Assembly: GCA_902576375.1 (NCBI GenBank)
Contig: CACGUZ010000001.1
Location: 310,001 to 374,000, forward strand
Direction of reading: 5' to 3'
DNA from: an uncultured Pelagibacteraceae bacterium
Lineage (GTDB): Bacteria; Pseudomonadota; Alphaproteobacteria; Pelagibacterales; Pelagibacteraceae
Length of the DNA stretch: 64,000 nucleotides
The position numbers and the translations under genes were made by a program. This document shows, piece after piece, positions 25,588 to 34,406 of the stretch (position 1 is the first letter of the stretch; each line of letters opens with the position of its first letter). Below the pieces are notes generated by a model, which had not been told where the DNA came from, ran no database searches, and worked only from the letters and a program-made list of their open reading frames with translations.

Positions 25588-27822
25588 ATGATGAAGAGGT
25601 TATTTTTAATTACCTTTTGTTTATGCTTTGTAATGCAAACTATTCATGCAGAAATAGTTAAGCCTGTTTTCAAACAATTGAAAGATCCAAATTTGGATGG
25701 TGAAGATAACGAACCATCCACATCCGGAATAGCGATAACCCCCGATGGAAAAAAATTTTTTGTAATGGATAATTTAGAAGCTGGAGCTACTGATGGGGGT
25801 GCAATTTTTATTTATGATTTAACAACTGCATTTGACATCAGCACAATGGATGTCCAAAACAGAACTATAGTAGACACAACTGGTCTTGGTGATGATTTAG
25901 GTTTTGGAAATGGTAAAAAAACTATTGTATTTAATAATGATGGAAAAAAATTATTTTTATTTAATACACATGGTCTTGCGCAATTTCATAATTTAGCAAG
26001 TCCATATGACGTCGCCTCAATTTCTGCCTCAACATTAATTCCTGATGACGGTCTCAATTATAAAACTGCTTATAACAGTGGTGATCTTGAAATTTCAGCA
26101 CTTTACGGAGTTACGTTTAATAATGATGGAACAAGAATGTATCTTAATGATGGACATAAAAATGTAACCGATATAACTCAGGTCAATTTATCCACACCAT
26201 TTGATCCAAGCTCTGGGACTTTTGCATTCAATCTTAATACAGAAGACATCCCCGACCTAAGGGTCAATGGATTTACTTTTGAAATAGCCTTTGATGATGA
26301 TGGTACAAGATTATATATAAGTGAGGGTCTTAATAACAGCACTGGTGCTCCTACTTTTATGTTTGTTTATAAATTATCGACACCATTTGAGCTTAGTTCT
26401 GCAACTTACGTTGGTGCTTCCCAAATAGTTGGAAATGGAAATAATGTTTCAGCAATTGGATGGACTTTTGGGAATAATGGTATGAAGGCTTATATTGGAA
26501 CAGAAGACGCTAATGCTGACGGAGATGATATAATTTATGAATATGATTTAACTTGTCCTTATGGAATTGTTCTTTGTGAAACAGATGCTGTCACAGCCAT
26601 AGGGGCTCAAGTAGAAATTGCTAAAAATGTAATTCATCAAAACTCTTCAACAATTTTCAAAAGATTTGATTGGTTAAGAAGAAATGATGAAAGAGCTAAT
26701 TTAAGTAATCATGAAGTTAAATTAAATTTTCATAATCCAATTTTAGCAGCATTAAAAACAAACTTTGAAAATTCATTAAATAATATTCAATTAACACAAG
26801 CATCATTAAAAAAAGAAAATTCTAGTAAAAATAAAAAAAATTGGTCTCATTGGTCTCACGGAGATTTTTCAATTGGAAGAGTTGGTGATACAGCGACTTC
26901 TAAACCTAAAGAAGTTAAGACCAAAGGTTTTATGTATGGTTTAGACAAATTAATTGATAACAAGATTTTTGGCTATGCATTTCGATATGGTATAGATGAA
27001 GTTGATTTAGAAGATGGATCAAATAATGTATTAGACGCTACCACATTCTCTCTAAATATATACAGTAGTGTACCTTTAGAAAGACAATCCAATTTAAATT
27101 TACTATTAGGAGTTAGTTATATAAAAATAGACCAGTTAGTCGAAAATAGAGAAACTGGCAAAAGAAATGGAAAACAAATTTACACATCAATTGGCTATGA
27201 AAATGAAAATGAGTATACCAAATATGAATTAATTCCGTTCGGTAAGTTTGAAATGGGTATCACTCAATTTTCAGATTACACTGATTTTGGTATTCTTACC
27301 AACAATATTGAAAATCATGAAAGACTTACATTTAGAACAGGTAATGTCTCGGCAGGTTTAAAATTTGATAACATTTTATATTTAAATGATAAAACTTATA
27401 GTCGAAATGGTTTTATTGAATATATTTATGAATTAACACCAGATATCGATCATTATGTTAGGAGCCATATCGATAATGTTTCGGTAAAAAAAACCATAAA
27501 GACACATTCATTACATAATATAAAAGGAAATATAGGTTACGAATATATGAATTCGAATGGATCAACTATCGCTTTAAATTACGAAAGATTTCAAAGCCTT
27601 GATGAGTCTGGTCATAAAGACAGTCTACTCATTAAGCTTGGAACAGCGAAGAAACAAAATGCAAATTTTGATGTGATTTATGATCCAATAAACAATAATA
27701 AAACCAAGATTAGTTACTTAAAAAACTTTGGTAACTTCAAACTAAAATTAAACTCTAATTATAGTTTATTTAGTAAAATTCCAGACTATGGGGCAAACAT
27801 TGAATTTTCAGGTACTTTTTAA
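25588..27822 (+). CDS. Outer-membrane protein: propeller-like passenger plus autotransporter-type barrel
   Basis: 744 residues with a signal peptide (LFLITFCLCFVMQTIHA). Residues about 25-335 contain at least four repeated segments of the form 'F..DG.k.Y....' (GIAITPDGKKFFVMDN, TIVFNNDGKKLFLFNT, GVTFNNDGTRMYLND, EIAFDDDGTRLYISE), typical of a beta-propeller. A helical linker leads into a C-terminal barrel of about 320 residues (GFMYGLDKLIDNKIFGYAFRYG...) that ends in Phe (EFSGTF), the usual outer-membrane insertion signal. This matches an autotransporter with a propeller passenger, or a surface-anchored propeller. It follows the CHASE2 phosphatase by 6 bases. Its 3' end overlaps the convergent glutaredoxin gene by 15 bases. 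Confidence 0.75.
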   Translation: MMKRLFLITFCLCFVMQTIHAEIVKPVFKQLKDPNLDGEDNEPSTSGIAITPDGKKFFVMDNLEAGATDGGAIFIYDLTTAFDISTMDVQNRTIVDTTGLGDDLGFGNGKKTIVFNNDGKKLFLFNTHGLAQFHNLASPYDVASISASTLIPDDGLNYKTAYNSGDLEISALYGVTFNNDGTRMYLNDGHKNVTDITQVNLSTPFDPSSGTFAFNLNTEDIPDLRVNGFTFEIAFDDDGTRLYISEGLNNSTGAPTFMFVYKLSTPFELSSATYVGASQIVGNGNNVSAIGWTFGNNGMKAYIGTEDANADGDDIIYEYDLTCPYGIVLCETDAVTAIGAQVEIAKNVIHQNSSTIFKRFDWLRRNDERANLSNHEVKLNFHNPILAALKTNFENSLNNIQLTQASLKKENSSKNKKNWSHWSHGDFSIGRVGDTATSKPKEVKTKGFMYGLDKLIDNKIFGYAFRYGIDEVDLEDGSNNVLDATTFSLNIYSSVPLERQSNLNLLLGVSYIKIDQLVENRETGKRNGKQIYTSIGYENENEYTKYELIPFGKFEMGITQFSDYTDFGILTNNIENHERLTFRTGNVSAGLKFDNILYLNDKTYSRNGFIEYIYELTPDIDHYVRSHIDNVSVKKTIKTHSLHNIKGNIGYEYMNSNGSTIALNYERFQSLDESGHKDSLLIKLGTAKKQNANFDVIYDPINNNKTKISYLKNFGNFKLKLNSNYSLFSKIPDYGANIEFSGTF

Positions 27823-28068
27823 TAAATCTTGAAGTTTATTTTCTTTTTCTAAAGCTCTAACTTCATCATAACCACCAATATGTTGATCATCGAAAAATAT
27901 TTGTGGGATAGTTCTTTTGCCGTTTGCTTTCTTAATCATCTCATCCTTTGCACCATCGACCGTTGCAATATTTATTTCTTTAAAGGTAGCATTATTTCGA
28001 GTAAGTAATCTTTTTGCAGCATCACAATAATTACAAAATGGTCCTGTATAAATGACGACGTTTTTCAT
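27808..28068 (-). CDS. grxC: Glutaredoxin (Grx3 type)
   Basis: 86 residues, one thioredoxin fold. The active site is FCNYC (Cys12, Cys15) instead of the common CPYC, so it keeps both cysteines but has Asn for Pro. The cis-Pro loop (TIPQIFFDD) and the glutathione-binding GGYDE are intact. It reduces glutathione mixed disulfides in the cytoplasm. It lies 3 bases after the gene at 28072-28368 on the same strand, so the two form a short operon. Glutaredoxin is also a reported target of SelO, encoded elsewhere in this window. Confidence 0.92.
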   Translation of the reverse strand: MKNVVIYTGPFCNYCDAAKRLLTRNNATFKEINIATVDGAKDEMIKKANGKRTIPQIFFDDQHIGGYDEVRALEKENKLQDLLKST

Positions 28069-28071
28069 ACT

Positions 28072-28368
28072 TTAAAGATAGTCACCTTTTTTTAATTTAC
28101 TAGTGATTAGTTTTCTAGAATATTCAAATTTTTTTCTATGCTTGATACTTTTTTGATTAACCCTTTTTCTCCACAATCTAAATGAAGAGGGTTTAATTGA
28201 CCTTCTCATTATCTTAATAACATCAGACTCCTTGTACCCAGTTTTTTTTTCAATTTCCTCAAAAGTGATACGATCTGCCCAGGCAGCCCAAATGACCCAA
28301 TCTGGATCTTCGATATTAGGCTCTGGATTTTTAACCCTGGTGACAGGTCTGTGACCTTTTTTTCTCAT
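28072..28368 (-). CDS. TIGR03643/DUF2805-family protein
   Basis: 98 residues, highly basic. 'DWVIWAAWADRITFEEIEKKTGYKESDVIKIMRRSIKPSSFRLWRKRVN' is characteristic of the small TIGR03643 (DUF2805) family, found in proteobacteria and cyanobacteria. The middle looks like a helix-turn-helix (TFEEIEKKTGYKESDVIKIM), so nucleic-acid binding is possible, but no function is established to my knowledge. Extra basic residues precede and follow the core. It is cotranscribed with glutaredoxin. Confidence 0.8.
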   Translation of the reverse strand: MRKKGHRPVTRVKNPEPNIEDPDWVIWAAWADRITFEEIEKKTGYKESDVIKIMRRSIKPSSFRLWRKRVNQKSIKHRKKFEYSRKLITSKLKKGDYL

Positions 28369-28396
28369 AAATCCTTTATATTTGAAAAAAATTGAT

Positions 28397-28485
28397 AATG
28401 CATTTTTTTTAAAATATGTTAATATGGTTTTGATAGTCCTTTTTAGCCATCTTTAGCTCCCGGTTTTTAAGGACTATCTTTTTTT
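28397..28485 (+). ncRNA. Candidate orphan small RNA with intrinsic terminator
   Basis: A perfect 10-bp inverted repeat (GATAGTCCTT at 28432-28441, AAGGACTATC at 28469-28478) is followed by seven T residues, a strong + strand terminator. No + strand gene lies upstream; the nearest genes run the other way. A plausible promoter sits just before it: TTGATA, 17 bases, TATGTT (from about 28391 to 28420), giving a start near 28425-28430 and an RNA of about 60 bases. The 27-base loop contains CTCCCGG (28457-28463), an anti-Shine-Dalgarno-type sequence common in small RNAs that block translation. The RNA is inferred; only the hairpin is seen directly. Confidence 0.55.
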
Positions 28486-28910
28486 CTCAAATTTAATCAT
28501 CTCAATCAAATTTTAATTTTAATAATATCAATTCAATTCTATGAATTTTCTTTATTTCTATTTATTGTGTAATAGCAGAAAAAATCAAAGGTTTTTAAAG
28601 TCAATTTAATTATCATATTTGTGAAATTATGGAGCAAAACTTTTTGATTGCTAGGAATAAAGATTGTAAAATTTTAAAATAAAATGCTAAAATAATTATT
28701 AATTACCTATTAGGGACTGGACTTTAAAATAGTGGCAAAATTTTCAAAAATTATAGAAAGGAATCGATAAAACCAACAAACGGTTCTACTTTTTTTTATA
28801 AATCTACTGATTTACAACTCGGAGTATAAAATCTATGATCCGAAAAAAAACTATGATTTATAATGTTTTTTAAGTGATAATTTTGCAACAATGATCAAAA
28901 ACATGATATT

Positions 28911-28938
28911 TTGTCAAAATTTTTTGTTTAATTATAAT
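28911..28938 (+). promoter_or_regulatory. Sigma70-type promoter for the small outer-membrane barrel gene
   Basis: TTGTCA at 28911-28916, a 16-base spacer and a perfect TATAAT at 28933-28938. Transcription would start near 28945, leaving a leader of about 54 bases, with AGGGA just before the ATG at 28999. Confidence 0.55.
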
Positions 28939-28998
28939 CATTTATGCTAAAAACCACCGTATATATATAAAAGTTTAATATTAAACAAAGGGACAATA

Positions 28999-29670
28999 AT
29001 GAAGAAAATTTTAGCGACTCTAGCTGCTGTAATATTTTCTACTAGTACACTTTTTACTTCTGCATTAGCGTTTGACCAATCACTCCTATCAATCGGGGTT
29101 TCTGGTAATTACGGTTTATATGGTGGTAATGGTAAAGAAGAAAATACTAATTCTAGCGGTACATTAGAGAGAACAACTAAAAAAGATGGTGCAGCATTTG
29201 TTGACGGATATGCATCAATATTTGCTGAGTATGAAGTAAATGACAATGTATCTCTTGGATTAAGTTTTGTACCAATGGGTATTGAAACTCCTCAAAACGT
29301 AAACAGTGGTGAGGGTGGAGATAATCAAACAGACATTAAAGTAAAAGCTGAATTTGAACAGCTGACAACTTTATACGTTATAGCTAAATCAGATTTAGGT
29401 ATCTATGGTAAGGCTGGTATTTCAACTATGGACATTGAAATTGCGTCTGAGAATGCCGGAACTTATGGAGATTTAGGAAATAACACTGGAATGGAATTAG
29501 CTCTTGGTTACGAGCATGAAGCTGGTGATGGAATCGCTGTTAGAGCTGAACTAGCTTATCATGAATTTGATGATGTTTCTGCAAACAACGGTCAAACTGA
29601 TAAAAACACTATCACAGTTACTGAAATGCAAGGTGTTACCGGAAGAATATCTGTAGTTAGATCATTCTAA
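28999..29670 (+). CDS. Small outer-membrane beta-barrel protein
   Basis: 223 residues with a signal peptide ending at ALA-F (LATLAAVIFSTSTLFTSALA). The mature protein begins FDQSLLSIGVSGNYGLYG and shows about eight amphipathic strands (VDGYASIFAEYEVNDNVSLG, LTTLYVIAKSDLGIYGKAG, GMELALGYEHEAGDGIAVR), ending in VVRSF with a terminal Phe. This matches the OmpW/OprF-sized small barrels and the abundant SAR11-type outer-membrane proteins. The cargo or role is unknown. It has its own promoter and terminator, so it is a single-gene unit, probably well expressed. Confidence 0.8.
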   Translation: MKKILATLAAVIFSTSTLFTSALAFDQSLLSIGVSGNYGLYGGNGKEENTNSSGTLERTTKKDGAAFVDGYASIFAEYEVNDNVSLGLSFVPMGIETPQNVNSGEGGDNQTDIKVKAEFEQLTTLYVIAKSDLGIYGKAGISTMDIEIASENAGTYGDLGNNTGMELALGYEHEAGDGIAVRAELAYHEFDDVSANNGQTDKNTITVTEMQGVTGRISVVRSF

Positions 29671-29691
29671 TTGATTTAAAATTTTAAATTT

Positions 29692-29722
29692 AAAGGCTGG
29701 GTTTATCCCAGCCTTTTTTTTT
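29692..29722 (+). terminator. Rho-independent terminator after barrel gene
   Basis: Stem AAGGCTGGG / CCCAGCCTT with a 5-base loop and a run of nine T residues (29713-29722). The GC-rich stem and long U-tract make this one of the clearest terminators in the window. Confidence 0.92.
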
Positions 29723-29757
29723 GTTCAAATAAACATCTCTATAATGTATTTTGAGTT

Positions 29758-30516
29758 ATGAAATTAGGATTTATTGGGACTGGAAATATTGTATCAGATG
29801 TAATATTTGGGATATGTAAATCAAAAATTAAAACTAAAAAGATAATTATATCACCAAGAAATAAAAAAAAAGCACTTTACTTAAAAAAATATTTTAAAAG
29901 AGTTATTATCGCAAAAGATAATCAAGAAGTTATCAATAAAGCTGATTGGGTATTTCTAGGTATTTTACCAAAAGTTGGAGAAGCAATATTGCCAAAACTT
30001 AAGTTTAGAGATAAGCAAATTATAGTAAGTTTTATATCCACCATAAATTATACTAAATTGAAGAAATTGATTAAATCAAAATCTATTATTATAAGAGCTA
30101 TTCCAATGCCCCCAATAAGACTTGGCAAAGGTCCAGTTGCGATATTTCCTCCCAATAAAAAAGTCAAAAGTTTTTTTGATAAAATTGGGACAACTATCGA
30201 AATTAAAAATGAAAAATTGTCAAAAAATTTTTGGACTATCTCAGGAACCATGGCCTCATTTTATGAATTATTAGATGTTTTATCAAAGTGGTTGGTTAGA
30301 AAAAAAACAAATAAATTAGATGCGCAAAAATACGTAACTTTGTTATACTCTGCTTTAGCTGAATTAGCACTTTTAAATTCGTCAAAACCATTAAAGAATT
30401 TAGTAAATGAACAGACACCAGGTGGACTTAATTGGCAAGGTGTTAATGAATTAAGAAAATCAGGTTATTATAGATTATTGGAAAAATCACTTAAGAAGAT
30501 CTATAAGAGATTATAA
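29758..30516 (+). CDS. proC: Pyrroline-5-carboxylate reductase-like NAD(P)-binding protein
   Basis: 252 residues. The N-terminal Rossmann motif is KLGFIGTGNIVSDVIFGI. The body has the P5CR features (DWVFLGILPKVGEAILPKL; IIIRAIPMPPIRLGKGPVAIFPP; FWTISGTMASFYELLDVLSKW). The C-terminal dimerisation segment carries the family's conserved EQTPGGLNWQGVNELRKSG. These match ProC, the last step of proline synthesis, though the middle is diverged from E. coli ProC and a related imine reductase is possible. It starts 35 bases after a strong terminator and ends 12 bases before livG, so it may lead that operon. Confidence 0.8.
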   Translation: MKLGFIGTGNIVSDVIFGICKSKIKTKKIIISPRNKKKALYLKKYFKRVIIAKDNQEVINKADWVFLGILPKVGEAILPKLKFRDKQIIVSFISTINYTKLKKLIKSKSIIIRAIPMPPIRLGKGPVAIFPPNKKVKSFFDKIGTTIEIKNEKLSKNFWTISGTMASFYELLDVLSKWLVRKKTNKLDAQKYVTLLYSALAELALLNSSKPLKNLVNEQTPGGLNWQGVNELRKSGYYRLLEKSLKKIYKRL

Positions 30517-30528
30517 TCTAATTCAGTA

Positions 30529-31314
30529 ATGCAAGACAATATTTTAGAAATAAAAAACTTATCAAAGTATTTCGGTGGATTAGCTGCTGTATCTAATTGT
30601 TCATTAAAAGTAAAACAAGGAACTATAACGGGAATAATTGGACCTAATGGCTCAGGTAAAACTACTTTATTTAATTTAATTGCTGGAAATTTGAAATCTT
30701 CAGCTGGTAATGTTCTATTTAATAATGAAAATATCACTGATGTTCCGTCTTTTGAACTATTTTCAAAAGGATTACTCAGAACTTTCCAAATAGCACATGA
30801 ATTTACAAATTTATCCGTCCTAGAAAATTTGATGATGGTACCAGGCAACCAATCTGGAGAAAAGTTGATGAATGCATTGATGAAACCTAGATTAGTTGCA
30901 AAAGAAGAAAGCCAAATCAAAGACAAAGCCACGGAAGTAATAGATTTCCTTAATTTAGGTCATTTAAAGAATGAATTAGCTGGAAATTTATCGGGAGGAC
31001 AAAAAAAACTATTAGAACTAGGACGAACGATGATGGTAGATGCAAAATTAGTCTTATTAGATGAGGTTGGTGCAGGAGTGAATAGAACTTTATTAAAGGA
31101 CTTAGGCACTGCTATTGAAAAACTAAATAAAGATAAGGGATATACCTTCTGTATGATTGAACATGATATGGATTTTATAGAAAGATTATGTGATCCAGTA
31201 ATTGTTATGGCAGAAGGATCCGTCTTATTTGAAGGCTCAGTGGAAGATGCAAAAAAGGATGAAAGAGTAATTGAAAGCTACCTAGGTAGAGGCTCAAAAC
31301 TAAAAGATAATTAA
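30529..31314 (+). CDS. livG: Branched-chain amino-acid-type ABC transporter ATPase (LivG)
   Basis: 261 residues, single ABC domain with the C-terminal extension typical of LivG. Walker A GPNGSGKTT, ABC signature LSGGQKKLLELGRTMM, and a Walker B that reads LVLLDEVGAG: the conserved Pro after DE is replaced by Val, while the catalytic Glu is kept. The H-loop is MIEHDMDF. The N-terminus (NLSKYFGGLAAV) is LivG-like. It is the first gene of livGFHM, 12 bases after the proC-like gene. Substrate is not deducible beyond hydrophobic amino acid or amide type. Confidence 0.9.
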   Translation: MQDNILEIKNLSKYFGGLAAVSNCSLKVKQGTITGIIGPNGSGKTTLFNLIAGNLKSSAGNVLFNNENITDVPSFELFSKGLLRTFQIAHEFTNLSVLENLMMVPGNQSGEKLMNALMKPRLVAKEESQIKDKATEVIDFLNLGHLKNELAGNLSGGQKKLLELGRTMMVDAKLVLLDEVGAGVNRTLLKDLGTAIEKLNKDKGYTFCMIEHDMDFIERLCDPVIVMAEGSVLFEGSVEDAKKDERVIESYLGRGSKLKDN

Positions 31315-31316
31315 GT

Positions 31317-32024
31317 ATGGCATTTTTTGAGGGAAACAATATGACAGGTGGATATGGCAAGGGTCCAGATATAATTAATTCATGCACTGTAAATGTTGAA
31401 AGAGGAGAGATAGTTTCCATTCTTGGTCCTAATGGAGCTGGGAAATCAACAGCTATGAAAGCCATGTTAGGTTTATTAAATTTAAAATCTGGATCTGTAA
31501 TTATTAACGGTAAAGACATCTCAAAACTTTCGCCACAAGATAGAGTTAAAGAGGGAATTTCATTTGTTCCTCAAACAAAAAATGTATTTGCAGGAATGAC
31601 AGTTGAAGAAAATTTAGAAATGGGAGCTTTTTTAGTTAATCAAGATTATACTAAAGTGATTGATGAAATTTATAATCTTTTTCCGATTTTAACTGAAAAA
31701 AGGAAACAATATGTGGGAGAACTTTCAGGAGGTCAAAGGCAACAAGTTGCGTTAGGAAGGGCTCTTATGATCAAACCATCTGTACTAATGTTAGATGAAC
31801 CAACTGCTGGTGTTTCCCCAATAGTGATGGATGAACTTTTTGATCATATAATAAAAGTAAAAAAAACAAATGTTGCAATCTTAATGGTTGAACAGAATGC
31901 AAAGCAAGCTCTCAGTATTTCTGATAGAGGATATATATTAGTCACTGGTGAAAATCGTTATTCAGGAACAGGAAAAGAATTATTAAATGATCCACGAGTA
32001 AGAAGCTCTTTTTTAGGTGGTTAA
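31317..32024 (+). CDS. livF: Branched-chain amino-acid-type ABC transporter ATPase (LivF)
   Basis: 235 residues: Walker A GPNGAGKST, signature LSGGQRQQVALGRALM, Walker B VLMLDEPTAG, H-loop Q/E region VEQNAKQAL characteristic of LivF. Spacing of 2 bases from livG and 0 bases to livH shows coupled translation. It pairs with LivG to drive the LivH/LivM permease. Confidence 0.92.
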   Translation: MAFFEGNNMTGGYGKGPDIINSCTVNVERGEIVSILGPNGAGKSTAMKAMLGLLNLKSGSVIINGKDISKLSPQDRVKEGISFVPQTKNVFAGMTVEENLEMGAFLVNQDYTKVIDEIYNLFPILTEKRKQYVGELSGGQRQQVALGRALMIKPSVLMLDEPTAGVSPIVMDELFDHIIKVKKTNVAILMVEQNAKQALSISDRGYILVTGENRYSGTGKELLNDPRVRSSFLGG

Positions 32025-33035
32025 ATGGATTTTCTAAATGCATTAATTCTTTTATTAAATTATATATTTGTTCCTGCTCTTGCTTACGGATCTCAATTAG
32101 CTATTGGAGCAATATTTGTAACTTTAATTTATGGAATACTACGATTTGCAAATTTTGCAACTGGAGACATGATGTCGTTTGGCACAATGGTTGCTATTCT
32201 TTTTACATGGTATTTTCAGTCAATTGGTTTAACACTCGGTATTTTACCAACAGCACTTTTAGCGATACCTTTTGCAATTCTGTTTATGGGTTTATACATG
32301 CTTACAATTGATAAGTTTGTATTTAGATATTATAGATTAAATAAAAGTCCCCCAGTTCAATTAGCAATGGTAAGTATAGGAGTAATGTTTGTTACTCAAG
32401 CGGTTGTAAGAATTATAATTGGTCCCTCAGACAGAAGATTTTTTGATGGTGAAAAATTTTTAATTAGAGCTAATGAGTTTAAAGAGATTACAGGTTTAAA
32501 CGAGGGACTTGCAATAAAATCAACTCAAGTCATTACAATTGTTGTTACAATAATTTTAGTTTCAACTTTATTCTGGTTTTTAAACAAAACAAAAACTGGA
32601 AAAAGTATGAGAGCTTATTCAGATAATGAGGATTTAGCATTACTTTCTGGAATAGATCCAAAAAAGATTGTCATGATAACTTGGATGATTGCCGCAATTT
32701 TAGCAACAATAGGTGGGGTTTTGTATGGTTTGGATAAAAGTTTTAAACCATTTACTTATTTTAATAATATGCTCCCAATATTTGCTGCTGCTATAGTTGG
32801 GGGAATTGGTAATCCTTTTGGAGCTTTCTTAGGAGGTTATGTCATTGCCTTTTCAGAAATACTGTTGACTTATGCATATAAGAAATTCTTTATGTATGTT
32901 TTACCAGAAAGCATGGAACCTGTTGGTTTAATTCAGTTGCTTTCAACTGATTATAAATTTGCAGTTTCTTTTTCAATATTGGTAATTGTATTGCTTTATC
33001 GTCCATCAGGAATATTTAAAGGAAAGATATTGTGA
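32025..33035 (+). CDS. livH: Branched-chain amino-acid-type ABC permease (LivH)
   Basis: 336 residues with about eight to nine membrane helices. The permease loop with the conserved (G)LDKSFKP...FAAAIVGGIGNPFGAFLGGYVIAFSE is the LivH EAA-like motif. The N-terminus (IFVTLIYGILRFANFATGDMMSFGTM) is the typical LivH start. The final RPSGIFKGK is common in the family. It overlaps livM by 4 bases. Confidence 0.92.
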   Translation: MDFLNALILLLNYIFVPALAYGSQLAIGAIFVTLIYGILRFANFATGDMMSFGTMVAILFTWYFQSIGLTLGILPTALLAIPFAILFMGLYMLTIDKFVFRYYRLNKSPPVQLAMVSIGVMFVTQAVVRIIIGPSDRRFFDGEKFLIRANEFKEITGLNEGLAIKSTQVITIVVTIILVSTLFWFLNKTKTGKSMRAYSDNEDLALLSGIDPKKIVMITWMIAAILATIGGVLYGLDKSFKPFTYFNNMLPIFAAAIVGGIGNPFGAFLGGYVIAFSEILLTYAYKKFFMYVLPESMEPVGLIQLLSTDYKFAVSFSILVIVLLYRPSGIFKGKIL

Positions 33036-34402
33036 GAAAAAATTTAAATGTAATTGCAGCTTACAGTATTATGATGGGATTAATTATCCTTGTTGGTATA
33101 TTTCAATCTTGGAATATTGCTTTATCTATCTTTAATCTTTGTTTGATCTCAGCTGTCATGACGATGGGTGCTAATATTCAATGGGGTTATGCTGGTTTAA
33201 TTAACTTTGGAATAATGGGCTTTACCGCATTAGGTGGTCTAGCTGCGGTTTTAATTTCTGTAAATCCAGTTCAAGACGCTTGGAGTGCAGGGGGTACCAA
33301 CATTCTATTAAGTCTATTTCTTATTATAGGAATTGTTTTAGCTGTTAGATTTGTTCTTAAAAGATATCAAAAATCTAAAATTAGAAATTATATAATCGCT
33401 GCAATTATCATTTCAGGAATAATTATTATACGTCTTGTCTCTGAGCCTGGTATTGAGGCAATTGAGGAAGTAAACCCTGCGAGAACTGGATTTCTAGGTG
33501 GGCTAGGGCTTCCAATAATTTTTTCTTGGATTGTGGGCGCTTTCTTTGCAGGAGGATTAGCTTTTGTCATTGGTAAGGTAGCATTAGGTTTAAGAGCTGA
33601 TTATTTGGCAATAGCTACATTGCTAATATCAGAAATAGTAATAGCAATTATTAAGCATGAAGATTGGTTAACTAGAGGTGTAAAAAATGTTATTGGTTTA
33701 AAACGTCCTGCTCCATATGAAGTTAATTTACAAGAAACAGATTGGTTTATAAATTTAGTAGAAAAATTTAACTCAGGAAAATTAGCTTTGATTTCTGATC
33801 TGTCAGAAAGACAAGCGGCACTTAATCAATTTGTAATAGAAGGATCATCAGTATTTGTAAAACTTTGTTATTCAGGTTTGTTTTTAGTTGTTGTAATTAT
33901 CCTTTTAATCTTAACTCAAAAGGCTCTTTATTCTCCTTGGGGAAGAATGATGAGAGCTATCAGAGATAATGAGGAAGCTGCTAATGCTATGGGGAAAAAT
34001 GTAGTCAAACAACATTTATTAATTTTTGTTTTAGGATCTGCAATAGTTGGAATTGCAGGAGCTATGCTTGTAACTCAAGATGGATTATTTACACCAGGAA
34101 GTTATAGACCTTTGAGATATACTTTCTTAATTTGGGTAATGGTAATTGTTGGTGGAAGTGGAAATAACTTTGGAGCAATTCTTGGAGGTTTTGTAGTTTG
34201 GTTTTTATGGATTGAGGCAGCACCAATTGGATTGTATTTGGTTAATCTAACGACAGCAGGTTTAGAGGACACACATTTTTTAAAAGTTCATTTAATCGAA
34301 AGTGTTCCTTATTTCAGATTTTTAATGATGGGAATAGGTTTATTATTAATTATGAGGTATCGACCAAAGGGTATACTTCCTGAAAAAATAGAAATAAAAT
34401 AA
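33032..34402 (+). CDS. livM: Branched-chain amino-acid-type ABC permease (LivM)
   Basis: 456 residues, longer than typical LivM (about 320-425). The extra length sits in an N-terminal membrane region and an insertion of about 60 residues after the central helix (LKRPAPYEVNLQETDWF...). The core motifs ALGLRADYLAIATLLISEI and WGRMMRAIRDNEEAANAMGKNV are LivM hallmarks, as is the terminal RYRPKGILPEK. It starts with GTG, overlapping livH. A tiny reading frame follows 4 bases after its stop. Confidence 0.9.
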   Translation: MRKNLNVIAAYSIMMGLIILVGIFQSWNIALSIFNLCLISAVMTMGANIQWGYAGLINFGIMGFTALGGLAAVLISVNPVQDAWSAGGTNILLSLFLIIGIVLAVRFVLKRYQKSKIRNYIIAAIIISGIIIIRLVSEPGIEAIEEVNPARTGFLGGLGLPIIFSWIVGAFFAGGLAFVIGKVALGLRADYLAIATLLISEIVIAIIKHEDWLTRGVKNVIGLKRPAPYEVNLQETDWFINLVEKFNSGKLALISDLSERQAALNQFVIEGSSVFVKLCYSGLFLVVVIILLILTQKALYSPWGRMMRAIRDNEEAANAMGKNVVKQHLLIFVLGSAIVGIAGAMLVTQDGLFTPGSYRPLRYTFLIWVMVIVGGSGNNFGAILGGFVVWFLWIEAAPIGLYLVNLTTAGLEDTHFLKVHLIESVPYFRFLMMGIGLLLIMRYRPKGILPEKIEIK

Positions 34403-34406
34403 GATT

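Larger units (their letters stand above)
28369..28998. other. 630-bp intergenic region between TIGR03643-type gene and barrel gene
   Basis: No protein gene is supportable. The left part contains the candidate small RNA and its terminator (28423-28485) and probably the minus-strand promoter of the glutaredoxin operon. The right end contains a promoter for the barrel gene (28911-28938). The middle (28490-28900) is AT-rich with no structure I can name. Confidence 0.5.
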
